Source of the DNA: Candidatus Woesearchaeota archaeon
GTDB taxonomy: Archaea; Nanobdellota; Nanobdellia; Woesearchaeales; JAGWAF01
Reading direction: 5' to 3'
Length of the DNA stretch: 29,036 nucleotides
Assembly: GCA_016932755.1 (NCBI GenBank)
Contig: JAFGCE010000058.1
Coordinates: forward strand, 1 to 29,036
Shown here: one piece after another, positions 13,371-22,158 of the stretch
Layout of the letters: the number at the start of each line of letters is the position of its first letter
How positions within the stretch are numbered: position 1 is the stretch's first letter
The notes under the pieces: model-generated
What the model was told of the DNA's origin: nothing
The model's input: the letters and a program-made list of their open reading frames with translations, nothing else
Databases searched by the model: none
Program-made: the position numbers and the translations under genes

Positions 13371-14827
13371 GAAAGAAGAAGGATATAACAAAATCACAGG
13401 TTTTTATTTCACTATTTTTGCTTTCTTTAATTATCTTGCTGGCCCCCCACATTATCAGGGCTTTCAAGCACGGTCCAATGCTGATAGGGGAAGAGCCATA
13501 CTACCATGCAAGAATCAGCAGGCAGATATCAGAAGAAGGAATTCCAAGGGAGGATACATATATTTACGGCGGGAGACCATACTCATTCAATCCTTATCAC
13601 TTCATACTTGCACCTGTCTCAATGATTGCCGGGGTGATAATCGCTTCAAAGGCAGTACCTTTTGCCTGTGGCATACTCTCGGTGCTTGTCTTTTATTTCA
13701 TCCTGAAAAATATTGGATTTGACAAGCTGAACAGGATAATGATAACAATAGTTTTTTTATTTTCTCCAGTATTTATTTATACGTTCTCGTTTTCAACACC
13801 TTTCTGCGCGCTTATCCTTCTTGATTTGCTTGGTTTTTATCTTTTCATGCAGAAAGAAAAGAAACTTTTCATGCTTTCCATTGTAACATTAATTGCGGCG
13901 TCTTTTTTTAGCGTGTCCAACCTGATTATAATACTCATCTTGACCTTGGCATACACCTTGGCTTTTGATAAAAAGAAAAACAGGTTCAAAACCCTGGCTT
14001 TGCTTGTTGGCACAGTTTTCTTTTTTTATTATGTCCCTCTTTATTTCAAATTAGGGTTTCTGTCATCTTTCAGGATAACAACGGAAGGTCTGCTGCAGAG
14101 ATTTGTAACTGACTTGGGGGGCTTTCTTGGGTTCAGCATATTTGCGCTTCTTCTTTCAATTCTTGGCTTTGTTATTGCCTGGGGCAACAAGAAAAGATTC
14201 TATAAAATATACCTGATTATGATTGCAGTTATCCTGTATTCTTTTTTCTACAATTATGCGGTTATTTATTCAAACTTTATAATCTCAATACTATCCGGGA
14301 TTGCCCTGTCTTCCCTAGTAAAAAGGAAATGGAGCATTAACATTATAAGAAATCTTTCGATACTTCTGCTGTTTTGCAGCCTGCTTTTCTCTGCTGTTTC
14401 ATATACTGTGAGGATTTCAGACCAGCAGCCTTCTGCTGAACTGATGGACGCTCTTGACTGGATTAAAGACAACTCAGATAAAGTGGATATTGTCTTCTCC
14501 CATTATGCAAACGGATTTTGGATAGAATTTGAGGCAGAAAGACCAGCAGTGCTGGACAGTCTTGCAGACACTTCTTTAGAGCATAAAACCCGGCTTGAGG
14601 ATTCATCAAAAATATTCAGCTCATGGGATATCGAACAGACAAGAAGCATGTTGACAAAATATAACGTAAGCTTTGTTTTAATTACTTCAGACATGTCAGA
14701 CGGTCTTGTCTGGGACCAGCCTGACCAGGGATTGGCTTACCTCGTGAGGAACAGCGAAACTTTTAAAAAAGAATACAATAATGATCATGCAGGGGTCTGG
14801 AGGTATATTTACAATAAAAATGGCTAA
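13367..14827 (+). CDS. Polytopic GT-C-like glycosyltransferase 2
   Basis: The 486-residue membrane protein has GEEPYYHARI (41-50) in the first external loop and GGRPYSFNPYHFILAP (68-83), a pairing found in GT-C type transferases, with E42/E43 as the probable catalytic or metal acidic residues. About ten further helices follow, then a soluble C-terminal domain starting ALDWIKDNSDKVDIV. ATG 13367 overlaps the previous stop as ATGA; an upstream in-frame ATG (13346) would overlap by 25 nt and is less likely. It is similar in plan, not closely in sequence, to its upstream neighbour. Confidence 0.73.
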   Translation: MRKKKDITKSQVFISLFLLSLIILLAPHIIRAFKHGPMLIGEEPYYHARISRQISEEGIPREDTYIYGGRPYSFNPYHFILAPVSMIAGVIIASKAVPFACGILSVLVFYFILKNIGFDKLNRIMITIVFLFSPVFIYTFSFSTPFCALILLDLLGFYLFMQKEKKLFMLSIVTLIAASFFSVSNLIIILILTLAYTLAFDKKKNRFKTLALLVGTVFFFYYVPLYFKLGFLSSFRITTEGLLQRFVTDLGGFLGFSIFALLLSILGFVIAWGNKKRFYKIYLIMIAVILYSFFYNYAVIYSNFIISILSGIALSSLVKRKWSINIIRNLSILLLFCSLLFSAVSYTVRISDQQPSAELMDALDWIKDNSDKVDIVFSHYANGFWIEFEAERPAVLDSLADTSLEHKTRLEDSSKIFSSWDIEQTRSMLTKYNVSFVLITSDMSDGLVWDQPDQGLAYLVRNSETFKKEYNNDHAGVWRYIYNKNG

Positions 14828-15455
14828 AACAAAACATCTTTTTCTGACTACAGTATTCCTGCTTGTTATTATATTCATACTTGGAATCATGATTGGAAGG
14901 CATTTCAGCAGCTCAAGAGTTGATGAAATCACTAATTTTATCCAGGATAATGAGCTGAACACCGAATCTTATCTCATTGAACAGGAGCTTATAGAAAATT
15001 TTGAGCAGGGTAACTGCGAGCTTGCAAATGCGAGAATATCGGACCTTGGAGCGGATTTATGGCAGCTCGGCAAAAGCCTTTCACCAGATGATGCAGAGCA
15101 AAGGCTGGGTGCTAAAAACTACTATTTTATGAAAAGAAAATACCACCTTATGCAGATAAGGACATACATACTTTTGTATAAGCTAAAACAGCACTGCAAC
15201 AACACAGACAGCGTTATATTGTTTTATTTCAGCAGGGATGATGCACAATCTGAAGAGCAGGGAAAAATACTTGATGATCTTGTAAAAGAGTACAAACTTC
15301 ATATTTTTGCAGTTGAATACAACTATTCAAAGGAAATTTCATTTTTAGAAGAGTATTACAACATAAACGAAACACCTTCCATCATCGTTGACTATGATTC
15401 CCAAATGCAGGGCTTGGTTTCATACGAAGATATCAAAAAAACAATCAATAAGTAA
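14820..15455 (+). CDS. Membrane-anchored thioredoxin-fold protein without CxxC
   Basis: The 211-residue protein has one N-terminal helix (about 6-27), a helical stalk (35-125) and a thioredoxin-like domain (about 130-211). That domain has strand SVILFYF, helix, strand HIFAVEYNY, helix, TPSIIVDY with the cis-Pro position (P186) and a final helix YEDIKKTI. The active-site CxxC is absent (FSRDDAQSEEQ). Two cysteines, C66 and C126, match C64 and C124 of the next protein. An upstream in-frame ATG (14781) would overlap the previous gene by 47 nt; 14820 overlaps by 8 nt and starts cleanly before the helix. Likely faces the outside of the cell. Confidence 0.72.
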   Translation: MAKTKHLFLTTVFLLVIIFILGIMIGRHFSSSRVDEITNFIQDNELNTESYLIEQELIENFEQGNCELANARISDLGADLWQLGKSLSPDDAEQRLGAKNYYFMKRKYHLMQIRTYILLYKLKQHCNNTDSVILFYFSRDDAQSEEQGKILDDLVKEYKLHIFAVEYNYSKEISFLEEYYNINETPSIIVDYDSQMQGLVSYEDIKKTINK

Positions 15456-15465
15456 TTTCTGAAAA

Positions 15466-17553
15466 ATGAAGAAGCACGTATTTTTTACAAGCTTAATAAT
15501 GACTGTGCTAATCTTCAGCCTTGCAATGATTCTGAATTATGGCATGGATTATTTCAGGGTTAACTCAATTATCAGTACAATACAGGAGCAGGAAATAATG
15601 TATGAGTCATACCTTGCTGAAGAGGAGTTTGTTGAAACCTTTGGCGGAGAGAAGTGCGATGCTATGCAGCGAAATATAGAATCTCTAAAGCAGGAAATGA
15701 AGGAAGTGGGAGTGGATCTTTCAAACTACGGCAGGCTCAGCTTTTTCAAGAAGGGAGATTACAGCTATCTTGAAAGGAAATACTTCCTTCTTGAGCTTAA
15801 ATTTCTTGCTTCAATAGAAAAGCTTAACAGGGAATGCGGAAAGCCTTATGTCCCCATCCTGTTTTTTTACGAGGCTGATAATGATGAAAGCGAACGCCAG
15901 GCTTATATCCTGTCGGAAATCAGTGATATCTACAAGCACCAGGTTGTTGTGCTTTCAATAGACAAGGATTATGAGGATGAGCCTCTGATAAACCTTCTTC
16001 TTTTCCAGTATAATGTAACAAAAACTCCGACAACAATCATTGCAGGAGAGGTTAAATACGAAGACATTGTTTATGCAAATGAAATTAAGAGACTGATAGA
16101 AAAGCTTCTTGAGGACTCAGATTTCTACGGCTCAGAGCAGGATTTCGGATTTGTGCTTGACAGGACAGGCCAAAACAGGGAGGAATTTGTCAAAAACCTT
16201 AGTTTGGCTTATGAAACCACAGAATCAAATTTTGCCAAGGGCGATATTAACCTAGTAATAGGTAGGCTGACCAAAAACAGCACCAAAATATGCGAGGCTG
16301 TTGGCTTTTATGAGAAATCAATGCCTCAAACTCCGGAGGAAAAAGCAATAATATATGAAACAATAGCCTCATTGGGATGCAAGAGAAACAAGAAAGCACT
16401 TTTTTCAGAAGCTTCCAAGCAATGGAGAGAATCTGGAAATGATTTCAGGGCAAATCTAGATTTGGGGCTTGCATCAGGGGGGGATATTACCCTTGAATTT
16501 TCAACAACTCCAATCAGCGCTCCAAGAAAAGTAAAATCTGATAATGTTTCATCTATAACAATAGGCTCTTCCTCAATTGAACTGACTGAAAAAGATGTTC
16601 TTGTTTCACAGGCAGACAGGGTAAGCAGGGACTGGCTTTCATACCAGATTGGCTCGTCCCCGTTTTCAAAAAATCTCCTCACAGTTTTTTCTGAGAGGCT
16701 GACATATACAGATGAAGAGCTTTTGCCTGAAATAGGATGGCATGAGGGGGCAAGAATCAAGGAGCTCGCCTCAATAGGCTTAACACACATAATCGCCTCA
16801 GGAACAGTTGTTGCAAAAAAGGACGATATTTGGTATGCGCCTGATGAAAAAGGGGTTTTCAGGTTTGAAGTTCCCATAGACAAGGTTCTTTACCCGACTA
16901 CCAGATTTTTAAGGGAGGATCTTGCTGTTATTGTAGACACGCACGGGATTAACATGATTGTGGAACAGGCTGTAAGAAATAATGCCACAGTTGTTGTAGG
17001 GTGCTGCGATAACCCGGGGAAAATAGAAGCTGCAAAATACCTCAGCGAAAAAAACATAAAGGTTATCTGTTTTACAGACAAATATCTGCCTATCCTGCTT
17101 GGAACAAACCACACAGTGCTCGGCTCTCCTCCAATCAGGAGAGAAAACAGCTCAATAATTTTAGGAAGACAGCCCATTACTTTCAGCACAAAAGAAAAAA
17201 TAGTGGCTGAAGATGTTGGGGATTATGCAAAAGTGCAGAGCTATTACGATACTCCTGCAAGATATTTCAGGGCTCTTGAAAAAATGGCTGATTTGAATGT
17301 GGAATATGTTTCATTGGATGAAATGAACTCTACAGACAAGGTAACAAAAAAAGCTGAAGAAACAGGAGCGACTATGATCGGTGTGAGAATCTTCAATTCA
17401 GATGATTATAGAAAAGTTAAAGAATGGCTGGAGAAAGATATAAACAATAAGGCTGTTTTATTTCATTCAACAGCATATCCATATGGATATAAACTAATAA
17501 ATGAGTTTCCGCAGCAAACTACATTTGATGATATCAATCCGCAGCTAATTTGA
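15466..17553 (+). CDS. Membrane-anchored thioredoxin-fold protein with large unknown C-terminal region
   Basis: The 695-residue protein repeats the plan of its upstream neighbour in residues 1-215: N-terminal helix (5-24), stalk with IQEQEIMYESYLAEEEF, and a thioredoxin-like domain (about 128-215) with TPT at 187-189 and no CxxC. It then adds a helical, TPR-like stretch (about 235-335), a strand-rich part (340-380) and an alpha/beta part (about 480-550, LAVIVDTHGINMIVEQAV then VVVGCCDNPGKIEAAKYLSE). The last 145 residues, including YYDTPARYFRALEKMAD, match nothing I recognise. It lies 10 nt after its paralogue inside the glycosyltransferase operon, so an envelope glycan role is likely from context. 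Confidence 0.7.
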   Translation: MKKHVFFTSLIMTVLIFSLAMILNYGMDYFRVNSIISTIQEQEIMYESYLAEEEFVETFGGEKCDAMQRNIESLKQEMKEVGVDLSNYGRLSFFKKGDYSYLERKYFLLELKFLASIEKLNRECGKPYVPILFFYEADNDESERQAYILSEISDIYKHQVVVLSIDKDYEDEPLINLLLFQYNVTKTPTTIIAGEVKYEDIVYANEIKRLIEKLLEDSDFYGSEQDFGFVLDRTGQNREEFVKNLSLAYETTESNFAKGDINLVIGRLTKNSTKICEAVGFYEKSMPQTPEEKAIIYETIASLGCKRNKKALFSEASKQWRESGNDFRANLDLGLASGGDITLEFSTTPISAPRKVKSDNVSSITIGSSSIELTEKDVLVSQADRVSRDWLSYQIGSSPFSKNLLTVFSERLTYTDEELLPEIGWHEGARIKELASIGLTHIIASGTVVAKKDDIWYAPDEKGVFRFEVPIDKVLYPTTRFLREDLAVIVDTHGINMIVEQAVRNNATVVVGCCDNPGKIEAAKYLSEKNIKVICFTDKYLPILLGTNHTVLGSPPIRRENSSIILGRQPITFSTKEKIVAEDVGDYAKVQSYYDTPARYFRALEKMADLNVEYVSLDEMNSTDKVTKKAEETGATMIGVRIFNSDDYRKVKEWLEKDINNKAVLFHSTAYPYGYKLINEFPQQTTFDDINPQLI

Positions 17554-17563
17554 GAAAAAGGAA

Positions 17564-19081
17564 ATGAAAAAAGAGGGAAAACCAGCAATAAAGAAATTTG
17601 TAAGGGAAAACAAAGTAGTAATAATCTTTTTTGCCTTGTCAACACTGTTCTTCCTTTATCAGCGCTATGTTTCTTTTTCATGGGATTTTACTGTTTATGT
17701 TTCAAATGCAAAATACTGGTTTGCAAACGGACAGTATTTTGAGCCACTAAGGCCGCCTTTGATGCCGTTTATATTATCAATATTGTCTGTATTTGGATGG
17801 ACAGCTTCCCAGTACATATATATCATACTTATCTCTGCTTTGTTTGCTTATTCAAGCATCAGGCTTGCAGACAGCCTAAAACTAAACAGGACAGTGTTTT
17901 ATCTGCTGAGCCTTAACCCATATGTTCTTAAATTAGGGCTTGTAAACGGCACAGAACTTTTGTCTCTGGCTTTTTTTGAGCTTTTTGCAGCAAGCCTAAT
18001 CTCAAAAAAAGATTCAGGATATTGGCTTGGGCTGGCATGCCTTTCAAGATATAATCTTGTTATTTTCCTTCCTGCGCTTATATTCCACAAAAACATTAAG
18101 AAAATAATAAAGAACGGAATTTATTTTGCCCTGCCTTTTATTCCATGGTTTGCTTACAATTATCTTAAGTTTGGAAACATCTTTATGAGCATTGCTGATA
18201 TCTATGCAAACAATGTCAAATTCAGGGGGTATATCCATCAGTCTTTCAATTTTGGGCATGTAGGAATGGTGATTAATTTCATGCTGCCGTTCTTTTTCTT
18301 GGGGATTATCTATGCCTCTTATCTTGTTGTGGCTGGGTTTTACAGCAACAGAAGCTTAAAGGGATTTTTTAGCGTGATTTTTGAAAAAAATATTGGAGAA
18401 ATAATAATGCTGGTCTCTTTTGCAGCATTCCTGAATGGGTATAACAGCATTCCGATAAAAGATGTAAGGTATTTGTTTACCCTTTCAATGCCTGTTGTTT
18501 ATTTTTCAGCCCTTGGAATAGAATACCTAAGCAAAAAAAGCAAAATGCCAAAGCTGAAATTTATAATAACTGCCGCCCTTGTTTTACTGGCAATAGCCTC
18601 AGTTCCGCCTCTGCTGGAATATTATGAAACAAAAGAGGTTTATGCAGATTCAATAGAAAAAATGGAGGAACTGGGAATAAACAACTGCGCACTTAAGTCA
18701 AACGGATGGGTATTGCTCAACTATCTTGGAAGAACCTCCCATGATTATCCGTGGGATATGCTTGTCAGCCACTATATAGATAAAGGATATTACATTCTTC
18801 TTTTCTACAGGATTGGAGAGCCAATCTACAGCAGGAATGCAACATTCATGCACCAGTTCCCCGTGGCTTATGAAAACGAGGATTATATTATTCTGGGTAA
18901 TGCAACATCAGAAGACTGCGCTCCAATAACAAAAGTTGACAACACATATGTAGCTGCAGTAAACCAGACAGTAACTTTATTATATAATACCTCGATAGAC
19001 ACAGATGCATGCCACATAATGTTTGAAGGCAATATCCCAAGAAGATTTTGTAATTTGGTGAATCTAAGATGGCAAAACTAA
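17564..19081 (+). CDS. Polytopic GT-C-like glycosyltransferase 3
   Basis: The 505-residue protein has one N-terminal helix, then WDFTVYVSNAKYWFANGQYF (40-59; D41 as the usual first-loop acidic residue) and LRPPLMPFILS (62-72), and about nine more helices through about 350. A soluble C-terminal domain follows with several N-x-S/T sequons. Layout resembles PMT/ArnT-type enzymes that take sugar from a polyprenyl phosphate. It starts 10 nt after the previous stop, preceded by AAAGGAA, and overlaps the GT2 gene by 13 nt. Substrate is unknown. Confidence 0.76.
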   Translation: MKKEGKPAIKKFVRENKVVIIFFALSTLFFLYQRYVSFSWDFTVYVSNAKYWFANGQYFEPLRPPLMPFILSILSVFGWTASQYIYIILISALFAYSSIRLADSLKLNRTVFYLLSLNPYVLKLGLVNGTELLSLAFFELFAASLISKKDSGYWLGLACLSRYNLVIFLPALIFHKNIKKIIKNGIYFALPFIPWFAYNYLKFGNIFMSIADIYANNVKFRGYIHQSFNFGHVGMVINFMLPFFFLGIIYASYLVVAGFYSNRSLKGFFSVIFEKNIGEIIMLVSFAAFLNGYNSIPIKDVRYLFTLSMPVVYFSALGIEYLSKKSKMPKLKFIITAALVLLAIASVPPLLEYYETKEVYADSIEKMEELGINNCALKSNGWVLLNYLGRTSHDYPWDMLVSHYIDKGYYILLFYRIGEPIYSRNATFMHQFPVAYENEDYIILGNATSEDCAPITKVDNTYVAAVNQTVTLLYNTSIDTDACHIMFEGNIPRRFCNLVNLRWQN

Positions 19082-19785
19082 GCTTGTCTGTTGTAATACC
19101 GGCGTATAACGAGGAAAAAAGAATTGGAAAAACACTGAGAAGAATCACAAGCTACCTTGACAAAAGGAAAGATGACTATGAAATAATTGTTGTTGACGAC
19201 TGCTCAAAGGACAATACAGTTAAAGTTGCCAGGTTTTTGAAAAACAAAAGGCTGAAGGTGCTGAAAAACAAATGCAACTTAGGCAAGGGAGGGGCTGTGA
19301 AAAATGGAATGCTTGCTGCAAAAAAGAAATATGTCCTCTTTTCTGATGCAGACCTTTCAACCCCAATAGAGGAGATTGAGAAATTCGAGAAGCTAAAAGA
19401 CAAGTACGACATACTTATTGGTTCAAGGGCGCTAAAGGAATCAGACATAAAAATAAAACAGCCTTTCTACAGGGTTTTGATGGGCAAAACATTCAATCTT
19501 ATAGTAAATCTGCTTGTTATTTGGGGCGTTAAAGACACACAATGCGGATTCAAGTGGTTCAGGAAGGATGCAGTGAAGAAAATTTTCCCAAAGCAGACAT
19601 TCAATGGGTTTAGTTTTGATGTCGAGCTTCTTTTTATTGCAAAAAAATATGGCTATAGCATAAAAGAAGTGCCTGTTACATGGCTGAACTCTCCTGACTC
19701 TAAGGTCAGCGCAGTCAGGGACTCAATCAGGATGTTTATGGACCTGATAAAAATCAGGATAAATGACTTAAGGGGAAAATACTGA
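19069..19785 (+). CDS. GT2 dolichyl-phosphate glucosyltransferase-like enzyme (ALG5 type)
   Basis: The 238-residue GT-A enzyme has SVVIPAYNEEKRI (7-19), VVDDCSKDNT (41-50), LGKGGAVKNGM (71-81), the metal-binding DxD within SDADLSTP (92-99), GSRAL (118-122), QCGFKWFR (158-165) and the ALG5-type tail VPVTWLNSPDSKV (201-213). Family members transfer glucose, or a related sugar, from a nucleotide sugar to polyprenyl phosphate on the cytoplasmic side. No C-terminal membrane helices are present, unlike many GT2 dolichol enzymes, though one hydrophobic stretch (143-152) could dip into the membrane. It likely makes the lipid-linked sugar used by the neighbouring GT-C enzymes. Confidence 0.88.
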   Translation: MAKLSLSVVIPAYNEEKRIGKTLRRITSYLDKRKDDYEIIVVDDCSKDNTVKVARFLKNKRLKVLKNKCNLGKGGAVKNGMLAAKKKYVLFSDADLSTPIEEIEKFEKLKDKYDILIGSRALKESDIKIKQPFYRVLMGKTFNLIVNLLVIWGVKDTQCGFKWFRKDAVKKIFPKQTFNGFSFDVELLFIAKKYGYSIKEVPVTWLNSPDSKVSAVRDSIRMFMDLIKIRINDLRGKY

Positions 19786-21197
19786 TGTTTTCAGATGCAA
19801 AAAGGTTTGTCAGGAAAAACAAGATTTTCTCCGTGATTTTTGCTTTCGCAATAATCATAAGAATAGCCCTCCTGTCCCAGCAGCAGGATTTGTGGTGGGA
19901 CAGCGGAGTTTATGCAGGGATGGGAAAATTTATTTTTTCTCTTGGAAAATCAGGGCTTTGGGAGCACATAAGGCCAGTGCTTTTTCCTTTTTTCCTTGGT
20001 TTTTTCTGGAAGATAAATCTTGATTTGGTAGCAGCTGGAAAGATGCTTGAGCTAGTACTCTCGTGTTGTTCTATTGTTCTTCTTTATTTGATTGCAAAGG
20101 AGGTTTTTGACAGGAAAACAGCAATTCTGGCGTCAGCAATATTCTCTTTCAGCTCAGTTTTCCTTTTTATGAATTTTCAGCTTTACACAGAAGTTCCTGC
20201 TGTCTTTCTTGTGCTTGCGGGGCTTTATTCATATATCAAGGAAAAAAATCTTTTGGCAGGAGTTTTTCTTGGGCTTGCTTTTCTCGCTAAATTTCCTTCG
20301 GGAATATTTTTTGCAATTCTTTTTGCTGTAATCCTATTCTCAAAGGAATTCGAAAAATTGCCTGCCTTCTGTGCCGGCTTTGCAGTTATCGCTTTGCCTT
20401 TCTTTGTAATAAACCAGATTGCTTATGGAAACTTCTTTCTTCCCCTTGCTGACGCAAAAGCGGCTATTGGGCAGGTTCTCGGGTGCAATTATTTATGGCG
20501 CAAGCCATGGCAATGGTATTTCAGCTTTATTCTGCTGAAAGAAAATTTCCTGCACTTATTCTCTATTGCAGGGATTTATTATTTCCTGAAAAAGCCAAAC
20601 AAAAACAAAGCCGCAATCTTCTTTTTCCTTCTCCTGCCATTTGCTTATTTTTTGCAGATGAACTGCAGGGACTGGAGATATCTTGTTGTTGTGATACCTT
20701 TTTTTTCAATTTTTACAGCAAGTGGAATAAGCAGGAAAATAAGGCAAAAAGAGAATTTCATGCCTCTGCTTGCAGTTATTCTAGTCTTGTCTGCATCAAT
20801 AAGCCTCGGATTTTATTATGAAAACAAAGGTTACCCAAGCCAGGCAGAGCAGGATTACCTCCACTTCTTAGAGTTTAGGCAGGCTGAAGGAGAGATTTGG
20901 TCAAGCAACCCTCTTGCCGCTGTTTATTCTGATGAAAAAATAAATAAGATATACTATCCTGTTTTCAATTATGAAGCAGGTGATTCATTTTACAGTTATC
21001 TCAAGAAAAATTCTGGCAATGTTGAATATGTCTTCCTTGACAGCTGCGGAGGAGGAATCATATGCCTTCCGGAAGATTCAGAATGCTCAAAGAATCTTGG
21101 CTATATCTACAGCTATCTTGGCAAGAATTTTGATTTGGTTTACAATGAGACTAGTGGAGTATGCACATACAGGATATACAAAAATAAGTTATTTTAG
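19785..21197 (+). CDS. Polytopic PMT/GT-C-like glycosyltransferase 4
   Basis: The 470-residue membrane protein has QQDLWWDSGVYAGMG (33-47; D39 in the usual first-loop site) and HIRPVLFPFFLGF (61-73), followed by about nine helices and a short soluble C-terminal domain containing several Cys (SCGGGIICLPEDSEC). This is a PMT-type fold. Its ATG shares one base with the previous TGA. Its 3' end overlaps the 3' end of the minus-strand MBF1 gene by 9 nt, so the two transcripts are convergent and complementary at their tails. Confidence 0.8.
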   Translation: MFSDAKRFVRKNKIFSVIFAFAIIIRIALLSQQQDLWWDSGVYAGMGKFIFSLGKSGLWEHIRPVLFPFFLGFFWKINLDLVAAGKMLELVLSCCSIVLLYLIAKEVFDRKTAILASAIFSFSSVFLFMNFQLYTEVPAVFLVLAGLYSYIKEKNLLAGVFLGLAFLAKFPSGIFFAILFAVILFSKEFEKLPAFCAGFAVIALPFFVINQIAYGNFFLPLADAKAAIGQVLGCNYLWRKPWQWYFSFILLKENFLHLFSIAGIYYFLKKPNKNKAAIFFFLLLPFAYFLQMNCRDWRYLVVVIPFFSIFTASGISRKIRQKENFMPLLAVILVLSASISLGFYYENKGYPSQAEQDYLHFLEFRQAEGEIWSSNPLAAVYSDEKINKIYYPVFNYEAGDSFYSYLKKNSGNVEYVFLDSCGGGIICLPEDSECSKNLGYIYSYLGKNFDLVYNETSGVCTYRIYKNKLF

Positions 21198-21644
21198 CTT
21201 TATTAAATCCCCTATTGTTAACCCTTCAGAAGAAGTGCTTTCTTTTTTCTCTGTTTTCTCAGCAGTGTACTCTTCCACAAGCTTTATTTTAAGAAAGTGC
21301 TCAAGTTTTTGCGCAAGCATAAGGTTTGGCTTATAATGTCCGGTTTCAACCTTGTGGATTATTGACTCTTTTTCATTGAGCTTTTTCGCAAGCTCTTCCT
21401 GCTTCAGTCCAAGTGATTCCCTTGCCTGCTTGACTTTTTTTGCATAATCCGGCACTATAACCTGGATTACTTCAGGCTCCTCTTCACTCAGCTCTTCCTG
21501 TTTTTTCTTCTTTTCCTTTGCAGGAACCCTTATCTTCTGGAGAACTTTGCCGAATCCTGCGCAGTTCTTGCATACCCTGAGCTCTGTCCCCTCTATAACT
21601 GCCCTGAAAAGCTCTGTTTCATTCCCGCACATTTCGCACTGCAT
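21189..21644 (-). CDS. mbf1: Multiprotein bridging factor 1 homologue
   Basis: The 151-residue protein has an N-terminal zinc ribbon (C3, C6, C25, C28), a charged linker rich in Lys and Glu (43-58) and a Cro/C1-type helix-turn-helix (about 68-122, ARESLGLKQEELAKKLNEKE ... GHYKPNL). This is the archaeal MBF1 layout; archaeal MBF1 has been linked to ribosomes and translation. It follows the YjbQ gene by 10 nt, so the two form an operon. AAGGTAACC just upstream overlaps the YjbQ stop and may serve as a weak SD. Confidence 0.93.
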   Translation of the reverse strand: MQCEMCGNETELFRAVIEGTELRVCKNCAGFGKVLQKIRVPAKEKKKKQEELSEEEPEVIQVIVPDYAKKVKQARESLGLKQEELAKKLNEKESIIHKVETGHYKPNLMLAQKLEHFLKIKLVEEYTAEKTEKKESTSSEGLTIGDLIKLK

Positions 21645-21654
21645 TTTGGTTACC

Positions 21655-22053
21655 TTATTTTTTCAGCACATCCACAAATATTTCCCTTTTTTTAGGCCCG
21701 TCAAAATCAGCAAGCATTATGTCCTGCCATTTCCCGAGCATAAGACTGCCTTCCCTGACAGGCACTATTTCAGAAGGCCCGATTATTGACGCTTTGATAT
21801 GGGCGGCTCCGTTGTCATCAACTTTGTCATGCCTCCATTTTCCCCGGGGTATTGTGTCATTAAGAAGGTCTATTATGTCCAGCATTATGTTTGGGTCCCA
21901 GTTTTCATTAATCATTACAGCGCAGGTTGCATGGGCAGTGTAGATGTAACATATCCCTTCTTTTACATCGGATTTATGGACAATCTCCTTAACATGTTCT
22001 GTGATATCGACTATCTGCTGGCTTTTATTTGTCGTTATGGTTATTGTTTCCAT
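21655..22053 (-). CDS. YjbQ/UPF0047 family protein
   Basis: The 132-residue protein has the family's diagnostic segments: VDITEHV near the start, YIYTAHATCAVMINENWDP, DDNGAAHIKASIIGPS and GKWQDIMLADFDGP. These include the conserved His residues near the active-site pocket. Family members can substitute weakly for thiamine-phosphate synthase in bacteria, but the real role is unsettled. ATG 22053 is chosen because METITITT aligns with family starts and follows GGGGG by 2 nt; in-frame ATGs at 22062 and 22065 are alternatives. It is first in an operon with mbf1. Confidence 0.9.
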   Translation of the reverse strand: METITITTNKSQQIVDITEHVKEIVHKSDVKEGICYIYTAHATCAVMINENWDPNIMLDIIDLLNDTIPRGKWRHDKVDDNGAAHIKASIIGPSEIVPVREGSLMLGKWQDIMLADFDGPKKREIFVDVLKK

Positions 22054-22080
22054 TTCCCCCATCATGTACTATACTGCAGA

Positions 22081-22090
22081 ATTTATTAAC
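22081..22090 (-). promoter_or_regulatory. Possible TATA box for the YjbQ-MBF1 operon
   Basis: On the minus strand this reads GTTAATAAAT, about 32 nt before ATG 22053, which predicts a very short leader. Confidence 0.35.
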
Positions 22091-22127
22091 TTTTCTAAAC
22101 TTCCAATTAGCCTGAAACTAACAAAAG

Positions 22128-22137
22128 GTATTTAAAC
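22128..22137 (+). promoter_or_regulatory. TATA box for the membrane winged-helix regulator (leaderless)
   Basis: GTATTTAAAC is centred about 26-27 nt before ATG 22159, with no SD between them. Confidence 0.55.
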
Positions 22138-22158
22138 AAAAAGGCAATAATTTTTATT

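Noticed and set aside
16326..16883. A 185-codon open frame on the minus strand within the 695-residue protein gene
   Set aside because: It lies entirely inside a well-supported gene, has no SD or TATA of its own, and has no recognisable domain; it is a shadow frame.
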